Below are positions 51,992 through 52,106 of a stretch of 52,106 nt of DNA, piece after piece; positions within the stretch are counted from its first letter, which is position 1, and each line of letters begins with the position of its first letter. The stretch is from Paracoccaceae bacterium (GTDB lineage Bacteria > Pseudomonadota > Alphaproteobacteria > Rhodobacterales > Rhodobacteraceae): contig NVUX02000019.1 of the NCBI GenBank assembly GCA_002402045.2, positions 1 through 52,106 on the forward strand, given 5' to 3'. The notes under the pieces are model-generated. The model was given only the letters and a program-made list of their open reading frames with translations. It was not told the DNA's origin and searched no databases. A program made the translations under genes and the position numbers.

Positions 51992-52106
51992 TAATATCAC
52001 CTGCTCATTCTCCGCGCTCAAATACGCGGATGTTAACAAAACAAGTGGGTCAATTTTAAACGCCAATTACCCACCCAAGTGGGTCAATTTTGCATGCCTA
52101 TTCACA

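Larger units (their letters stand above)
49640..52106 (-). mobile_element. IS21-family insertion sequence (2,467 bp), right end repeated at 1-87
   Basis: The ends TGTCAATGAG... and ...CCTATTCACA form imperfect inverted repeats (19 of 26 match) with the TG/CA termini of IS21 elements. Multiple internal end repeats are present: TTTAAAACTGACCC at 49652 and 49676 on the left, and their counterparts GTGGGTCAATTTT(AAA) at 26-41 and 60-72 on the right. It carries istA and istB. The flanks (CCCTCACA left, GCTTCATC right) share no target duplication. It interrupts the relaxase gene. Confidence 0.9.

Noticed and set aside
1-52106. CRISPR arrays, tRNA or rRNA genes
   Set aside because: No regularly spaced repeat arrays or recognisable RNA gene sequences were seen on either strand.

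Overview
This window looks like one complete circular plasmid from a marine alphaproteobacterium, most likely of the Rhodobacterales (Roseobacter group). The first 87 bases are repeated exactly as the last 87 (52020-52106), so the unique circle would be 52,019 bp. The taxonomic guess rests on the gene families: a Mur-type Fur protein beside sitABCD, an alphaproteobacterial phn cluster with a DUF1045 protein and two PhnM paralogs, AapMP, an RHE_PE00001-type plasmid protein, and a Rep_3 initiator beside parAB. No rRNA, tRNA or CRISPR was seen.

Layout: (1) 0-3.6 kb holds a MobF relaxase cut by an IS21-family element, two antitoxin genes without visible toxins, and an AbiE-type toxin/antitoxin pair. 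(2) 3.7-8.6 kb holds a decayed IS6-family copy, then mur divergent from sitABCD (manganese/iron import). (3) 8.7-14.1 kb holds a secreted phytase-esterase-like protein behind a Pho box, an S41 protease-like lipoprotein and a membrane-anchored AraC regulator. (4) 14.2-15.3 kb is debris: IS5-family transposase and winged-helix remnants. (5) 15.3-34.3 kb is the phosphorus cargo. A Ugp-like ABC importer with a TIM-barrel enzyme runs left, and phnCDE1E2 plus a hexapeptide transferase runs right from a shared promoter region with PhoB-like repeats. Then come phnM2-phnF (left), the C-P lyase operon phnGHIJKLN (right), a 2H-phosphoesterase-like DUF1045 gene and phnM1. (6) 34.5-37.6 kb holds zur-znuCB divergent from znuA, with two Zur boxes. 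(7) 37.5-40.5 kb holds two unknown genes, a possible small lipoprotein, a PHP phosphoesterase, aapP and the broken end of aapM. (8) 40.5-41.3 kb is an intact IS6-family element. (9) 41.3-49.6 kb is the backbone: a truncated GspK-like gene, an RHE_PE00001-type gene, a tyrosine recombinase, a nucleotidyltransferase-fold gene with a striking double palindrome, parB-parA flanked by two identical parS-like palindromes, an iteron origin and rep. (10) 49.6-52.1 kb is the IS21-family element.

The cargo reads as a nutrient-scavenging kit: manganese (sit/Mur), zinc (znu/Zur), phosphonates (phn) and probably organophosphate esters (Ugp-like importer, phytase-like protein). Phosphate control would come from the host, because PhoB-like sites are present but no phoBR or pst genes are. 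Short IS6-family ends or copies sit at nearly every junction between modules, which suggests the plasmid was assembled by repeated IS6-mediated fusion and deletion.
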